NCBI RefSeq assembly: GCF_013839445.1
Contig: NZ_JACDIT010000001.1
Span: 248,001-312,000 of the forward strand
Direction of reading: 5' to 3'
DNA length: 64,000 nucleotides
From: Chthonobacter albigriseus
Lineage (GTDB): Bacteria; Pseudomonadota; Alphaproteobacteria; Rhizobiales; Pleomorphomonadaceae
The position numbers and the translations under genes were made by a program. Shown here piece after piece: positions 9,338-18,503 of the stretch. Under the pieces are notes generated by a model. That model did no database searches. It was given only the letters and a program-made list of their open reading frames with translations, and had not been told where the DNA came from. The first letter of the stretch is position 1. Each line of letters starts with the position of its first letter.

Positions 9338-10213
9338 ATGATCAGCCGTTTTTCGACCTTGACCTTCGAGCGCACCGTGGCGGCGCCGGTTTCGGTGCTG
9401 TGGCAGGCCTGGACGGCTCCGGCCGCACGGGCGGTCTGGGCGGCGCCCACGGACACGGTCACCGTGGAATTCCTGGAGGCGGACACGTCCGTCGGGGGGC
9501 GGGAGGTTTCCCTCTGCAAGGTGGAGGGGCAACCCGACATCCGCTGCGAGATCGGCTGGCTCGATCTCGAGCGCGGCGCCCGCAGCGTGAACTACGAGGT
9601 CATCTCGTCGGAAGGCGGGACGCAGTCCGCCGCGCTCGTCACCGCCGAGTTCGCCGCGGCGGAGGGCGGCAGCCGCGTGGTCGCGACGGTGCAGATCGCC
9701 TCGCTCGCCGAGGACATGGAAGCGGGTTACCGCGAGGGCTTCGGCGCCGGCATGGACAATCTCGTGGAAACGGCGGCGCGCACCATGGTCCTGCAGCGCG
9801 TGATCCGCGCACCGCGGACGCTGGTGTGGGACGCCTGGGTGAATGCGGAGACGCTGCCGCAGTGGTGGGGGCCGGACGGGTTCTCGTGCCGCACGCAGCG
9901 GATCGACCTGCGGTCCGGCGGCGAATGGGTGTTCGACATGATCGCGCCGGACGGCACGGTCTACCCGAACCACCACCGCTACGCCGAAGTCCGCCCGCGC
10001 GACCGGCTCGCCTACACCCTCCTTTGGGGCGAGAACGGCCCCAAGCACGCCGACGCCTGGGCCTCCTTCGAGGACCAGGACGGCGCCACCCTCGTCACCC
10101 TCGGCATGGTGTTCACCACCGCTGCGGAGTTCCAGGACGCCAAGGGTTTCGGCGCAGAGGCGCTCGGCCTGCAGACACTGGGCAAGCTGGCGCGGTTCAT
10201 CGGAGCGGAGTGA
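9338..10213 (+). CDS. Tandem AHSA1/SRPBCC-domain protein (two domains fused)
   Basis: 291 residues containing two complete AHSA1-type domains: about 1-145 (FERTVAAPVSVLWQAWT...) and about 146-291 (LQRVIRAPRTLVWDAWVNAETLPQWWGPDGF...). The START-like fold binds hydrophobic ligands or acts as an Hsp90 co-chaperone domain. Such domains usually occur singly next to ArsR regulators, sometimes as adjacent genes; here they are one protein. The first domain is more diverged and lacks the QWWGP signature, reading RAVWAAP. Ligand unknown. The start ATG follows AAGGGG. Confidence 0.85.
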   Translation: MISRFSTLTFERTVAAPVSVLWQAWTAPAARAVWAAPTDTVTVEFLEADTSVGGREVSLCKVEGQPDIRCEIGWLDLERGARSVNYEVISSEGGTQSAALVTAEFAAAEGGSRVVATVQIASLAEDMEAGYREGFGAGMDNLVETAARTMVLQRVIRAPRTLVWDAWVNAETLPQWWGPDGFSCRTQRIDLRSGGEWVFDMIAPDGTVYPNHHRYAEVRPRDRLAYTLLWGENGPKHADAWASFEDQDGATLVTLGMVFTTAAEFQDAKGFGAEALGLQTLGKLARFIGAE

Positions 10214-10358
10214 CGACGGGTGCGGGGTGGTGAATGAGACCGGAAGGGCCCGGCGCTTCGGCCTGCCGGGCACTGGACGACCCGGTCCGCTCAGTCGCCC
10301 GCCTGCTCCGCCGGGAGGATCGGCCGCACAAGGACCTCGTACGGCCGCCTCGACGCGG

Positions 10359-11699
10359 TCAGGCCGCCCGCACGGATGTCAGGAAACGCCCCACCTCGGC
10401 CTTCAGCACCTCGGCCTGCCTCGTCAGGCCTTCCGAGGAGGACAGCACTCCGCGCGACGCGTCGGCGGTGGACGATGCGGCTTTCGACACCCCGGCGATG
10501 TTGCCGGACACCTCGGCGGTGCCGGCGGAGGCCTGGCTGACGTTCACCGCGATCTCTCGTGTCGCGGCGCCCTGCTGTTCGACGGCCGAGGCGATCGCCG
10601 CTGAGATGCCGTTGAGCTGCCCGATCACGCCGCTGATCTCGGTGACCGACGAGACCGCCTTGTCGGTCGCACCCTGGATCTCGCCGATCTGGGCCGAAAT
10701 GGTCTGCGTGGCCTTGGCCGTCTGATCGGCGAGCTGCTTCACCTCGGCGGCGACGACGGCGAATCCACGGCCCGCCTCACCGGCACGCGCGGCCTCGATC
10801 GTCGCGTTGAGCGCGAGGAGGTTCGTCTGGGCCGCGATGGTGCTGATGAGTTCGACCACCTCGCCGATCTTCTGGGCGGATGCCGAGAGATCGCGGATCT
10901 GGGCCGCCGCGCGGTCAGCGTCGCCGACGGCGCGACGGGCGACATCGGAGGCCTCGTGCACCTGGCGGCCGATCTCGGTGATCGAGGACGTCAGTTCCTC
11001 CGCAGCCGAGGCCACGGTCTGCACGTTGGCGGATGCCTGTTCGGAGGCGGCGGCGACGGCGGACGACTGGGCCAAGGCCTGTTCGGATGCCGCCGACACG
11101 GACTGCGCGGTCAGCCGCAGTTCGCCCGAAGCGGTCCCGACCTGCTCCACGACGCCGCCGATCGCCGTCTCGAATCCCGAGGCGATTCCCTCGAGCAGGT
11201 GGGCACGCTCGGCACTGGAGGCGATCGCATAGGCCTCCATCAACACCTCGATGTCGAACCAGGCCGCCTTTCGCAGTGCGCCGAGCGTCAGGTCGTGGGA
11301 TCGCACGGCATCCGAATTCAGGCCGAAACGAGACCGGGGCCGCATCGCCTCGAGCTTAGCCGTCGCCACATCGAGGACTGCATGGTGGCAAAGGACGACG
11401 GCGTGCGCCGGGATCTTCTGCTCCACGAAGGACGCAGCGAAGCGGAGCGCACTCACCGTGAAGTCTGTGCCGTAGTTCCCGGTCGCCGCCATCATCCAAT
11501 GGTCGCGACGCGCCTTGTGCATGGAGGGTTCGGCCAACGCGCGCTCGATATCCGGCCACCTCGAAAAGTGGGTTCGGCTCTCCACGAGAATGGCTTCCAG
11601 CCCGTTCTCCAGAACGGGCTTCAGCGCCCGAAGGCAAGCGATGTCGGCTTCGGAGATCTTGAACGCCGTGAGTTGGCGCGACACGTCGAGATTGGACAA
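10359..11699 (-). CDS. Soluble methyl-accepting chemotaxis protein with protoglobin-like sensor
   Basis: 446 residues without transmembrane segments or HAMP domain. The N-terminal 165 residues resemble the globin-coupled sensor fold ([20 protein letters not shown]..., [32 protein letters not shown]), followed by an MCP signalling domain with the hairpin tip [20 protein letters not shown] near residue 300. Where heme-binding members have the proximal His before the xxG(V/L)PxxWY-like segment, this protein reads [17 protein letters not shown], so heme binding is doubtful. It would signal through CheA/CheW from the cytoplasm. TTG start at 11699 with an AGAGGTG-like ribosome binding site; no ATG nearby fits the domain. 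Confidence 0.85.
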   Translation of the reverse strand: MSNLDVSRQLTAFKISEADIACLRALKPVLENGLEAILVESRTHFSRWPDIERALAEPSMHKARRDHWMMAATGNYGTDFTVSALRFAASFVEQKIPAHAVVLCHHAVLDVATAKLEAMRPRSRFGLNSDAVRSHDLTLGALRKAAWFDIEVLMEAYAIASSAERAHLLEGIASGFETAIGGVVEQVGTASGELRLTAQSVSAASEQALAQSSAVAAASEQASANVQTVASAAEELTSSITEIGRQVHEASDVARRAVGDADRAAAQIRDLSASAQKIGEVVELISTIAAQTNLLALNATIEAARAGEAGRGFAVVAAEVKQLADQTAKATQTISAQIGEIQGATDKAVSSVTEISGVIGQLNGISAAIASAVEQQGAATREIAVNVSQASAGTAEVSGNIAGVSKAASSTADASRGVLSSSEGLTRQAEVLKAEVGRFLTSVRAA

Positions 11700-12246
11700 A
11701 GTACACCTCTGGCTATATTTCCGACGCCTGGATCGACATCAAATATTCATCGACACTTGTACTAGACGGATATTCAACACCGCCGAGACACTGCGTGTTT
11801 TTAGGTTCTTTTGATTTTATATGCAATTCACATGCGGGCATAATGAGCATCAAAAGAATGAATTATGCTTCTCAGTGACTGGGATGTGAAACCAGTCCCG
11901 ACAAATACGTAAGATCATAACCGTCCGTTCACTTCGTGCCGCCACACCGGAAGCCCGGTCGAACCCCAGCGCGGCTTCAGTTGTCCGCCCTCTCTTCCCT
12001 CGAGCAGAGTGAAGGGGCCGGGACGGCGGTCCGAGAAGCCGAGACGGCGTTTTGCAGGGCGCGTGCTGCGGGCTTAATGACGGATTTCCGCGGAATGTCC
12101 GCCGGACTCCCGAAGCCCCTAAGCACTTCTGCAACACCCGCCGCATTTCCTCCCCTCCCCCTCTCCCTGCCCTTGACGCACTCCCTTCCGCCGGATTGAT
12201 TCGGCTTCATCTTTCATTAACCATTTTCCTCCCGGCGGAGGCTTCA
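11700..12246. other. AT-rich intergenic region with nested inverted repeats, no supported gene
   Basis: Clearly lower in GC than its surroundings around 11700-11930. Two inverted repeats are nested: TTCTTTTGAT (11806-11815) with ATCAAAAGAA (11849-11858), and GCATAAT (11838-11844) with ATTATGC (11862-11868). The region separates the divergently transcribed chemoreceptor and the secreted protein. Open frames here have no recognisable family or ribosome binding site. It may hold promoters for both neighbours. Confidence 0.5.
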
Positions 12247-13044
12247 TTGCACAGTGTTATGTATTCCGCGTTCGTCGCGGCGATCGCTCTTCTGTCATCG
12301 CAGCCGGCCGTAGCAGGCTCCTACGAGCCGCCTTATGTGTTCCAGGAAAGCCTGACCCCGACCCGCGATCTCCGGGAGACCGTGGCGCTGCTTTCGGCGG
12401 CGGTGGCGGCGCGGAATGCTGAGGTGATCGCAGAGCACCTGCCCCGCGGGATCGTGGCGGTGTCGTCGACGCTGGCGCTCGACGTGCCGCGGCTTGCCGA
12501 GGTGGTGACGCTGCCGGCGGAGCCGAGGACGCGGGTGCGGTCGCTGTCGGCGCTGGTCGGCGGCGGCATGGACCTCGCCACGGTCGACAACAGCGCCACG
12601 CCGCAGCTGATGGACGACGTCGCCTACCGCTTCCTGGCCGAGGCGCTGTCGCCGCCCTTCGCCTGGGGTGTCGATCCGCTGGTGCCGGATGCGATCTGCA
12701 CGTCGGCCGCCTACCAGTTCGATCCCTATGCCGTCACCGGCGCGGCGTCGGGCGTGCCCGGGGTCTCCACCTCGGAGATGGTGACGGTGGCGCTGCCCAC
12801 CCCGCTCACCACAGCGCCGCGGGCCGACGGAAAGGACGCCGGCACGGCGGAGGCCGGACGGCTCTATTTCGTCGACACCGGCGCCGATGCTGCTGAAGGG
12901 TGGATGGCGATCCGCACGCCGCGCGGCCGCCGCGCCTTCCTGCCGGCGGAAGACGCGCTGTCGCCCTACGCGTCAGGGCTTTGCTTCCGGGAGGCGGAGA
13001 ATACCTGGCTGATCATCGGCGTGGTCGGAACGGCCGGCCCTTGA
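12247..13044 (+). CDS. Secreted protein of unknown function
   Basis: 265 residues with an N-terminal signal peptide (YSAFVAAIALLSSQPAVAGS) and an Ala/Val-rich mature domain without a family I recognise. It has two cysteines, one in ICTSAAYQF and one in GLCFREAENTW near the C-terminus, that could form a disulfide. A segment RGRRAFLPAEDALSPY resembles the end of an SH3-like domain, but this is weak. Start: GGAGG (12237-12241) sits 5 bases before TTG 12247; ATG 12259 is an alternative and keeps the signal peptide intact. Confidence 0.72.
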   Translation: MHSVMYSAFVAAIALLSSQPAVAGSYEPPYVFQESLTPTRDLRETVALLSAAVAARNAEVIAEHLPRGIVAVSSTLALDVPRLAEVVTLPAEPRTRVRSLSALVGGGMDLATVDNSATPQLMDDVAYRFLAEALSPPFAWGVDPLVPDAICTSAAYQFDPYAVTGAASGVPGVSTSEMVTVALPTPLTTAPRADGKDAGTAEAGRLYFVDTGADAAEGWMAIRTPRGRRAFLPAEDALSPYASGLCFREAENTWLIIGVVGTAGP

Positions 13045-13049
13045 TCGCT

Positions 13050-13066
13050 GTTCATCAGGAATGAAC
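13050..13066 (+). promoter_or_regulatory. Perfect inverted repeat upstream of doxX, possible operator
   Basis: GTTCAT-N5-ATGAAC, a perfect 6-bp dyad, lies 5 bp after the preceding stop codon and about 130 bp before the DoxX gene. Its shape suits a dimeric regulator, but no regulator gene is adjacent and no T-run follows that would make it a terminator. Confidence 0.35.
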
Positions 13067-13197
13067 GATGTGTTGCGAAGGTGCTCTCTATATTGAGTGA
13101 CGTTGGACAGTTAGAAGTCGTCCTAAGGGTTTCGCCGGATGGCAGGCCCGCCCACATACCCCCTCCCCTCGGGGGTCCGGTACCGGAGACGACTTCC

Positions 13198-13620
13198 ATG
13201 GCCCAGCTCACCGCTCCCGCGCTTCTCGCCGCGCGCGTCCTTCTCTCCTTCATGTTCATCCTCAGCGGCATCCAGAAGATCACCGGCTATGCCGGCACGG
13301 TCGGCTACATGGAGGCGATGGGCGTCCCCGGTGTCCTGTTGCCGCTCGCGATCCTCACCGAAGTCGTCGGCGGCATCGCCGTGCTGGTGGGCTGGCAGAC
13401 CCGCATCGCGGCTTTCCTGCTCGCCGGCTTCAGCGTCGTCGCGGGCTACCTGTTCCACTACGCCGCGATCGGCGGACAGGACGCGATGGCCGACATGATG
13501 CAGCAGATCATGTTCTTCAAGAACCTCGCCATCGCCGGCGGCTTCCTGGCCCTGGTCGGCGTCGGCGCCGGCGCCTGGTCGCTCGACGCGCGCTCCGGCC
13601 GCGAGCTCGCCACCGCCTGA
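13198..13620 (+). CDS. DoxX family membrane protein
   Basis: 140 residues with four hydrophobic segments and the family opening RVLLSFMFILSGIQKI, then MGVPGVLLPLAILTEVVGGIAVLVG. DoxX proteins are inner-membrane proteins related to the quinol oxidase subunit of that name; the biochemical role of this stand-alone type is not settled, with links to thiol stress in mycobacteria. ATG 13198 begins the conserved region. An intrinsic terminator follows, so it is monocistronic. Confidence 0.9.
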   Translation: MAQLTAPALLAARVLLSFMFILSGIQKITGYAGTVGYMEAMGVPGVLLPLAILTEVVGGIAVLVGWQTRIAAFLLAGFSVVAGYLFHYAAIGGQDAMADMMQQIMFFKNLAIAGGFLALVGVGAGAWSLDARSGRELATA

Positions 13621-13647
13621 GGCGATCGCTCCGACAGTTCATGAAGA

Positions 13648-13673
13648 AGCCGCGGGGAAACCCGCGGCTTTTT
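13648..13673 (+). terminator. Rho-independent terminator after doxX
   Basis: Perfect stem AGCCGCGGG (13648-13656) and CCCGCGGCT (13661-13669), GAAA loop, followed by T residues to 13673. Confidence 0.88.
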
Positions 13674-13867
13674 CGTGCCGGGCGGGGTCCGGCCGGGAGT
13701 TCGAACGGCTCGTCAACGCCCGGCCGCCGTTTGTGGCCGCTTCGGTAAATCCCCGTTCAGCCTGTTTCTGCCGTACTGTTGATTATCAGACAAGAAACGG
13801 TGAGGGTGTCGATAAGTATGGCGGATGCGGCATCCGCAGTTCGAGCAAGCCTTGAGGACGGGTCGAG

Positions 13868-14326
13868 ATGGGTCTCCTGCCGACTGAAGACGTCAACGAT
13901 TTCCCGCCCTTTCCCGAACTTCAGCGCGTGCCCTGGCCGGTGGTGGTGTCGCACGGCGGGCGTCGGATCGCCGGCAGCGTCAACGCTTGGCGGCTGATCG
14001 AGCGCGGGCAAACGCCGATCGTGTTCATTCCGGCCGACGACGTGGACTGCACCGCCGTGCTGCCGTCGAACCAGGTGGGGCTCGGCGACGACCTCGGCAT
14101 GATCGTCTACCACGACGTGATCGTCGGCCGGGCGCTCACCCGCAACGCGGCGTGGAGCTACGTCACCCCGCCGCCGGATCTGGCCGAGATCGCAGGGCAC
14201 TACGCCTTCTCGCCGCAACTGCTCGACACCTGCACGGTGGCGGGCATTCCCGCCGCGAAGGCGGCCGCGCCACAGCCGGGCGGCTGGACGACGCCGAACC
14301 TGATGGGCGTGCTGGAAGACGCCTGA
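13868..14326 (+). CDS. DUF427 family protein
   Basis: 152 residues. The family pattern is visible as VVVSHGGRRIAGSVNAWRLIERGQTPIVFIPADDVD, followed by the HYAFSPQLLD region near residue 115. DUF427 proteins are small beta-rich proteins of unknown function. ATG 13868 starts just ahead of the domain. It is upstream of hisS with about a 110-bp gap and no obvious shared function. Confidence 0.82.
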   Translation: MGLLPTEDVNDFPPFPELQRVPWPVVVSHGGRRIAGSVNAWRLIERGQTPIVFIPADDVDCTAVLPSNQVGLGDDLGMIVYHDVIVGRALTRNAAWSYVTPPPDLAEIAGHYAFSPQLLDTCTVAGIPAAKAAAPQPGGWTTPNLMGVLEDA

Positions 14327-14437
14327 TCGGCCGGCGCGCCGGCGGTCCGCGCCGCCTTGCCCTTTGACCTGCCATCGTCTACGAAATCCGCGCGTTCGCC
14401 CGCCGTTCCAGGGCGCTTCACCAGAGCACGGATTGAC

Positions 14438-15925
14438 ATGTCGGACCTTTTGAACGCGCGCTTGCCGCGCGGCTTCGTCGACCGCACCGCCGCCGACATC
14501 AAGGCGGCGAACCGCATGCTGGAGACGATCCGACACGTCTACGAGCTCTACGGCTTCGAGCCCGTGGAGACGCCGCTGATCGAGTACACCGACGCGCTCG
14601 GCAAGTTCCTGCCGGATCAGGACCGGCCCAACGAGGGCGTGTTCTCGTTCCAGGACGACGACGAGCAATGGCTGAGCCTGCGCTACGACCTCACCGCGCC
14701 GCTTGCCCGCTACTTCGCCGAGAACCACGAGCGGCTGCCGAAGCCCTACCGGAGCTACCGCGCCGGCTACGTCTTCCGCAACGAGAAGCCCGGCCCGGGT
14801 CGGTTTCGCCAGTTCATGCAGTTCGACGCCGACACCGTCGGCGCGCCTTCGGTCGCTGCCGACGCGGAGATCTGCATGATGGCAGCCGACACCATGGAGG
14901 CGCTCGGGATCAAGCGCGGCGACTACGTGATCCGGGTGAACAACCGCAAGGTTCTCGACGGCGTGATGGAGGCGATCGGGATCGGTGGGCCCGAGCACGC
15001 CGGCACCCGGCTGACGGTGCTACGCGCGATCGACAAGCTCGACAAGATCGGCGTCGACGGCGTTCGGGACCTCTTGGGCGCCGGGCGCTGGGAGAACCCG
15101 GAAGAGAAGAGCGGCGACTACACCAAGGGCGCGGGGCTGCAGCCGGCGCATTCCGACATCGTGCTCGCCTTCGTGGCGTCCGGCGGCGCTTCGACAGCCG
15201 CCACCCTGGAAACGTTGCGCCGGCTGATCGCCTCCAGTCCGTGCGGTGTGGAGGGCGTCGACGAACTCGCGACGATCGGCGATCTGATCGATGCCGCCGG
15301 CTACTCCGATCGCGTGAAGATCGACCCCTCTGTCGTCCGCGGCCTGGAGTACTACACCGGCCCCGTGTTCGAGGCCGAGCTCACCTTCCAGGTCACCGAC
15401 CCCGACACCGGCAAGCCGGTGCGCTTTGGCTCGGTCGGCGGCGGCGGGCGCTATGACGGGCTGGTCGGGCGCTTCCTGAAGGATCCCGTCCCGGCGACCG
15501 GCTTCTCGATCGGCGTGTCGCGGCTGATGGCGGCGCTGAAGACACTCGGCGCCGTCGGGGCGGAAACGCCTCCCGGGCCGGTGGTCGTGCTCGTGATGGA
15601 CAAGGATCCGGCCGCGCTCGCCGACTACCAGAAGATGGTGGCCGAGCTCCGGGCGGCGCAGATCCCGGCGGAGATGTACCTCGGCGCGTCCGGCATGAAG
15701 GCGCAGATGAAATACGCCGACCGGCGCAACGCGCCCTGCGCGATCATCGTCGGTTCCGACGAGCGGGCGAAGCGCGAGGTGCAGATCAAGGACCTCGCGC
15801 TGGGCAAGCAGCTTGCGCTCGGCATCACCGACAACGCGCAGTGGCGCGCCGAGCGCCCCGCCCAGCAGACGGTCGCCCGCAGCGCGTTGGTCGAGGCGGT
15901 TCGTGCCGTCCTGGGAGTTGCCTGA
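14438..15925 (+). CDS. hisS: Histidyl-tRNA synthetase
   Basis: 495 residues, class II synthetase charging tRNA-His. Motif 2 reads [18 protein letters not shown], the histidine-binding loop is [11 protein letters not shown], and motif 3 contains [13 protein letters not shown] and GFSIGVSRL; the C-terminal anticodon-binding domain begins around residue 385. ATG 14438 starts [15 protein letters not shown]. The stop codon overlaps an ATG (TGATG at 15923-15927), the layout expected of coupling to hisZ, but that ATG now reads into a REP-like element and out of the hisZ frame. Confidence 0.97.
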   Translation: MSDLLNARLPRGFVDRTAADIKAANRMLETIRHVYELYGFEPVETPLIEYTDALGKFLPDQDRPNEGVFSFQDDDEQWLSLRYDLTAPLARYFAENHERLPKPYRSYRAGYVFRNEKPGPGRFRQFMQFDADTVGAPSVAADAEICMMAADTMEALGIKRGDYVIRVNNRKVLDGVMEAIGIGGPEHAGTRLTVLRAIDKLDKIGVDGVRDLLGAGRWENPEEKSGDYTKGAGLQPAHSDIVLAFVASGGASTAATLETLRRLIASSPCGVEGVDELATIGDLIDAAGYSDRVKIDPSVVRGLEYYTGPVFEAELTFQVTDPDTGKPVRFGSVGGGGRYDGLVGRFLKDPVPATGFSIGVSRLMAALKTLGAVGAETPPGPVVVLVMDKDPAALADYQKMVAELRAAQIPAEMYLGASGMKAQMKYADRRNAPCAIIVGSDERAKREVQIKDLALGKQLALGITDNAQWRAERPAQQTVARSALVEAVRAVLGVA

Positions 15926-15970
15926 TGACGCGCGGCCCGGACACCGCAGGGGATTTCTCGCGCCCCCTCC

Positions 15971-16096
15971 CCGTCATGGTCCGCGAAGGCGGACCACCCA
16001 CGCATTTTTCCTTCCCGCGCTTCGACGCATTGTTGCCAACGTCCCGTATCACGCAGCGCAAATGCGTGGGTGGTCCGCCTTCGCGGACCATGACGG
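15971..16096. repeat. REP-like palindromic element, copy 1, between hisS and hisZ
   Basis: 126 bp. Left arm 15971-16007 and right arm 16060-16096 are perfect 37-bp inverted repeats. Each arm is itself a hairpin: TGGTCCGC-GAAG-GCGGACCA, flanked by CCGTCA outside and CCCACGCATTT inside. The 52-bp centre differs from the other copies. It lies within the his operon, so its transcript would fold into a long stem between the two cistrons. Confidence 0.93.
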
Positions 16097-16145
16097 CGGG
16101 GATGATGCCGAGGCGTTTGCTCCCCTCGCTCGCGGAGGCGATGCC

Positions 16146-17258
16146 ATGAACGCGGCGCTCGTCTCTGTCGCCGAGGTGTTCCGCGCGGCCGGCTTCCAGC
16201 CGGTCGATGTGCCGGTGCTCTTGCCGATGGAGGATTTCGTGCGGATCTCCGGCGAGGAGTTCCGGCGCCACATCTTCATCACCGCCGATTCGCGCGGCGC
16301 GGAGTTCTGCCTCCGGCCGGAGTTCACGATCCCGGTCTGCCGGCAGAAGCTCGCGGTCGATCCGGCCGGCGGGCGCTACAGCTATTCCGGCCGGGTGTTC
16401 CGCAACGGGCTCCCGGGCGAGCCGGGCGAGGTCTGGCAGGTCGGCGGCGAGATCATCGGCGCACACGATCCGGTCGAGGCCGACGTGGAGGCGTTGACGC
16501 TCGCGCTCTCCGTGTCGCGTACGCTCGGCCTCGGGGCAGCCGACGTGATGATCGGCGACGTGCGCCTGTTCACCAGCCTGCTCACCGCGCTCGCCGTGCC
16601 GCCGGCCTGGAAGCGGCGGCTCACCACGCTGTTCGGCGAAACGGACCGGGTGATCGAAACGCTTGACCACATGACCGAGCGGCGGGCCGGATTCAGCCAC
16701 TTCGCTGCCCATGGCGACATCGTGCAGGCGCTGTCCAGGTTCCCGTCGGACCGGGTCGGCGAGCTCTTCGCCGACATCCTCTCCATCGCCGGAATCCAGA
16801 CCGTTGGCGGCCGCTCCACGGCGGAGATCGCCGAGCGCGTGCTGGAACAGGCGACGCTCGCCGGCGACGTGGTCCCGGAGGCGCATGTGAAGGCGATCCG
16901 CGATCTCCTCGCCATCGAGGCGCCGCTCGACGAGGCGGTCGGCGAGCTCGACGCGCTGTCGCTGGCGCTCGACCGCCCCGCCCCGTTCGAGACGGCGGTG
17001 CGCGCCTTCGAAGCACGGGCCAAGGAGATCGCCGGGGCCGTGGAGGCGATCCCGATGTTCTCGGCCCGGTTCGACCGCAAGCTCGGCTACTACGACGGCT
17101 TCGTCTTCGACGTGTTCGATCCGGCCCGGCCCGATGTCGGCCAGGTCTGCGGCGGCGGCCGCTACGACGGGCTGCTCGCCGGCTTCGGCGGCGCGCCGTC
17201 GCTGAAGGCCGTCGGCTTCGCCGTCTGGACCGAGCGTTTCGAGGAGATCCGGGCATGA
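16146..17258 (+). CDS. hisZ: ATP phosphoribosyltransferase regulatory subunit HisZ
   Basis: 370 residues, a paralogue of the HisRS catalytic core without the anticodon-binding domain. It has RPEFTIPVCRQ and YSYSGRVFRNG (motif 2-like), GYYDGFVFDVF, and the motif 3-like [17 protein letters not shown]. It forms a hetero-oligomer with HisG for the first step of histidine synthesis. GGAGG (16134-16138) lies 7 bases before ATG 16146, which decides the start. The frame stays open upstream through the palindromic element, but that sequence is the repeat translated. The stop overlaps hisG (ATGA). Confidence 0.95.
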   Translation: MNAALVSVAEVFRAAGFQPVDVPVLLPMEDFVRISGEEFRRHIFITADSRGAEFCLRPEFTIPVCRQKLAVDPAGGRYSYSGRVFRNGLPGEPGEVWQVGGEIIGAHDPVEADVEALTLALSVSRTLGLGAADVMIGDVRLFTSLLTALAVPPAWKRRLTTLFGETDRVIETLDHMTERRAGFSHFAAHGDIVQALSRFPSDRVGELFADILSIAGIQTVGGRSTAEIAERVLEQATLAGDVVPEAHVKAIRDLLAIEAPLDEAVGELDALSLALDRPAPFETAVRAFEARAKEIAGAVEAIPMFSARFDRKLGYYDGFVFDVFDPARPDVGQVCGGGRYDGLLAGFGGAPSLKAVGFAVWTERFEEIRA

Positions 17259-18265
17259 GCGAGCCGCTGATCGTCGCCGTTCCCTCCAAGGGCCGGCTCC
17301 AGGAGCAGACGCTCGCCTTCTTCGAACGCTCCGCCCTGTCGGTGCGGCAGGCGCGCGGGGCGCGCGACTATTTCGGCAGCATCGACGGACTGCCGGGGGC
17401 TTCCGTCCAGTTCCGTTCGGCGTCCGAGATCGCGCGCGAGGTCGGCGCGGGCGCGGTCCACCTTGCCGTGACGGGAGTCGACCTGCTGCACGAGACGCTC
17501 GGCGCCAGCGCCGGCGAAATCCGCCCGGTGGACGCCGGCAGCCTCGACGCGGTCGCGCCCGACCCGGCGCACATCGTCACGCGGCTCGGCTTCGGCGGCG
17601 CCAACGTGGTGGTCGCCGTGCCGCAGGCCTGGCTCGACGTCTCCACCATGGCGGATCTCGCCGACGTCGCCGCGCGTTTCCGCCTGAAGCACCACCGGCC
17701 GATGCGGGTCGCCACCAAGTATGTCGCGCTCACCCGCCGCTTCCTCACCGGGCACGGGGTGCATGACTACCTGATCGTGGAGAGCCCGGGAGCCACGGAG
17801 GGCGCGCCGGCGGCGGGAACGGCGGAACTCATCGTCGACATCACCTCCACCGGTCGCACGCTGACGGAGAACGGTCTCAAGATCGTCGACGACGGTGTCA
17901 TCATGCGCTCGGAGGCGGCCCTCGTGGCCTCGCTGTCGGCTGACTGGTCGCCGCTTGCGCGGGAGACCGCGCGGACGATGCTGACCCGGATTGCAGCCGA
18001 TGCGCGGGCCCGGTCGGTCCGGCGCATCGAGGCCGCCATTCCCGACGCCGCGCGGCTTGCCGCCGAAGTCGGCGCGCGCTTCGGGGCTACCGCTCCGTTC
18101 GGCGCCGGCGGGGACCGGCTGACGCTGATCGCGCCTGCCAAGGCCACGCAGGCGATCGCCGCGCATCTGCTGGCGGCCGGCGCCAGCGCCATCACGGTTC
18201 AGTCGGTTGAGTATGTCTTCGAGGCGGAGAACCCGCTCTACGACGCGCTTGCCCGGCGGATCTGA
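17255..18265 (+). CDS. hisG: ATP phosphoribosyltransferase HisG
   Basis: 336 residues. It catalyses condensation of ATP with PRPP, the committed step of histidine synthesis. N-terminal VAVPSKGRLQEQTLAFF and the PRPP-binding AELIVDITSTGRTLTENGLK (about residues 188-207) are clear. Short HisG enzymes that need HisZ are about 205-230 residues; this one carries about 100 more, including a C-terminal segment (about 245-336) resembling the regulatory HisG_C fold of long HisG, even though HisZ is encoded next to it. Overlaps the hisZ stop by four bases. Confidence 0.95.
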   Translation: MSEPLIVAVPSKGRLQEQTLAFFERSALSVRQARGARDYFGSIDGLPGASVQFRSASEIAREVGAGAVHLAVTGVDLLHETLGASAGEIRPVDAGSLDAVAPDPAHIVTRLGFGGANVVVAVPQAWLDVSTMADLADVAARFRLKHHRPMRVATKYVALTRRFLTGHGVHDYLIVESPGATEGAPAAGTAELIVDITSTGRTLTENGLKIVDDGVIMRSEAALVASLSADWSPLARETARTMLTRIAADARARSVRRIEAAIPDAARLAAEVGARFGATAPFGAGGDRLTLIAPAKATQAIAAHLLAAGASAITVQSVEYVFEAENPLYDALARRI

Positions 18266-18284
18266 AAACGGTCCGGCACGGCAG

Positions 18285-18328
18285 AAAAAAGAGAAGGCCG
18301 CGGTCCCGGGGGGAGACCGACGGCCTTC
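18285..18328 (-). terminator. Intrinsic terminator, minus strand, probably for tag
   Basis: GAAGGCCG (18293-18300) pairs with CGGCCTTC (18321-18328), with inner GGTC/GACC pairing. The six A residues at 18285-18290 give a T-run on the minus strand, the correct side for transcripts from tag. It could also act weakly on hisG transcripts. The remaining sequence to 18503 shows nothing else, apart from an AT-rich T-tract near 18477-18496. Confidence 0.65.
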
Positions 18329-18503
18329 ATTTGCGACGAGGCCGGATCGGGGTACCGGCGTAGGTCGCTTGGTGGAATGCTTGCTTCAGGTCATTCAGGG
18401 ATCGGGGGCCCGTAGCCTGAAGCAATTTCCACTGCTCTCTACGGGGTCGTTACCGGTCCGGATCACTAGACAAGATTCTTTTTCTGGATTTTTTTTGCGC
18501 CGA

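Noticed and set aside
15813..16145. Longer N-terminus for HisZ
   Set aside because: The upstream in-frame sequence overlaps hisS and then translates the palindromic element; GGAGG and the family N-terminus favour ATG 16146.
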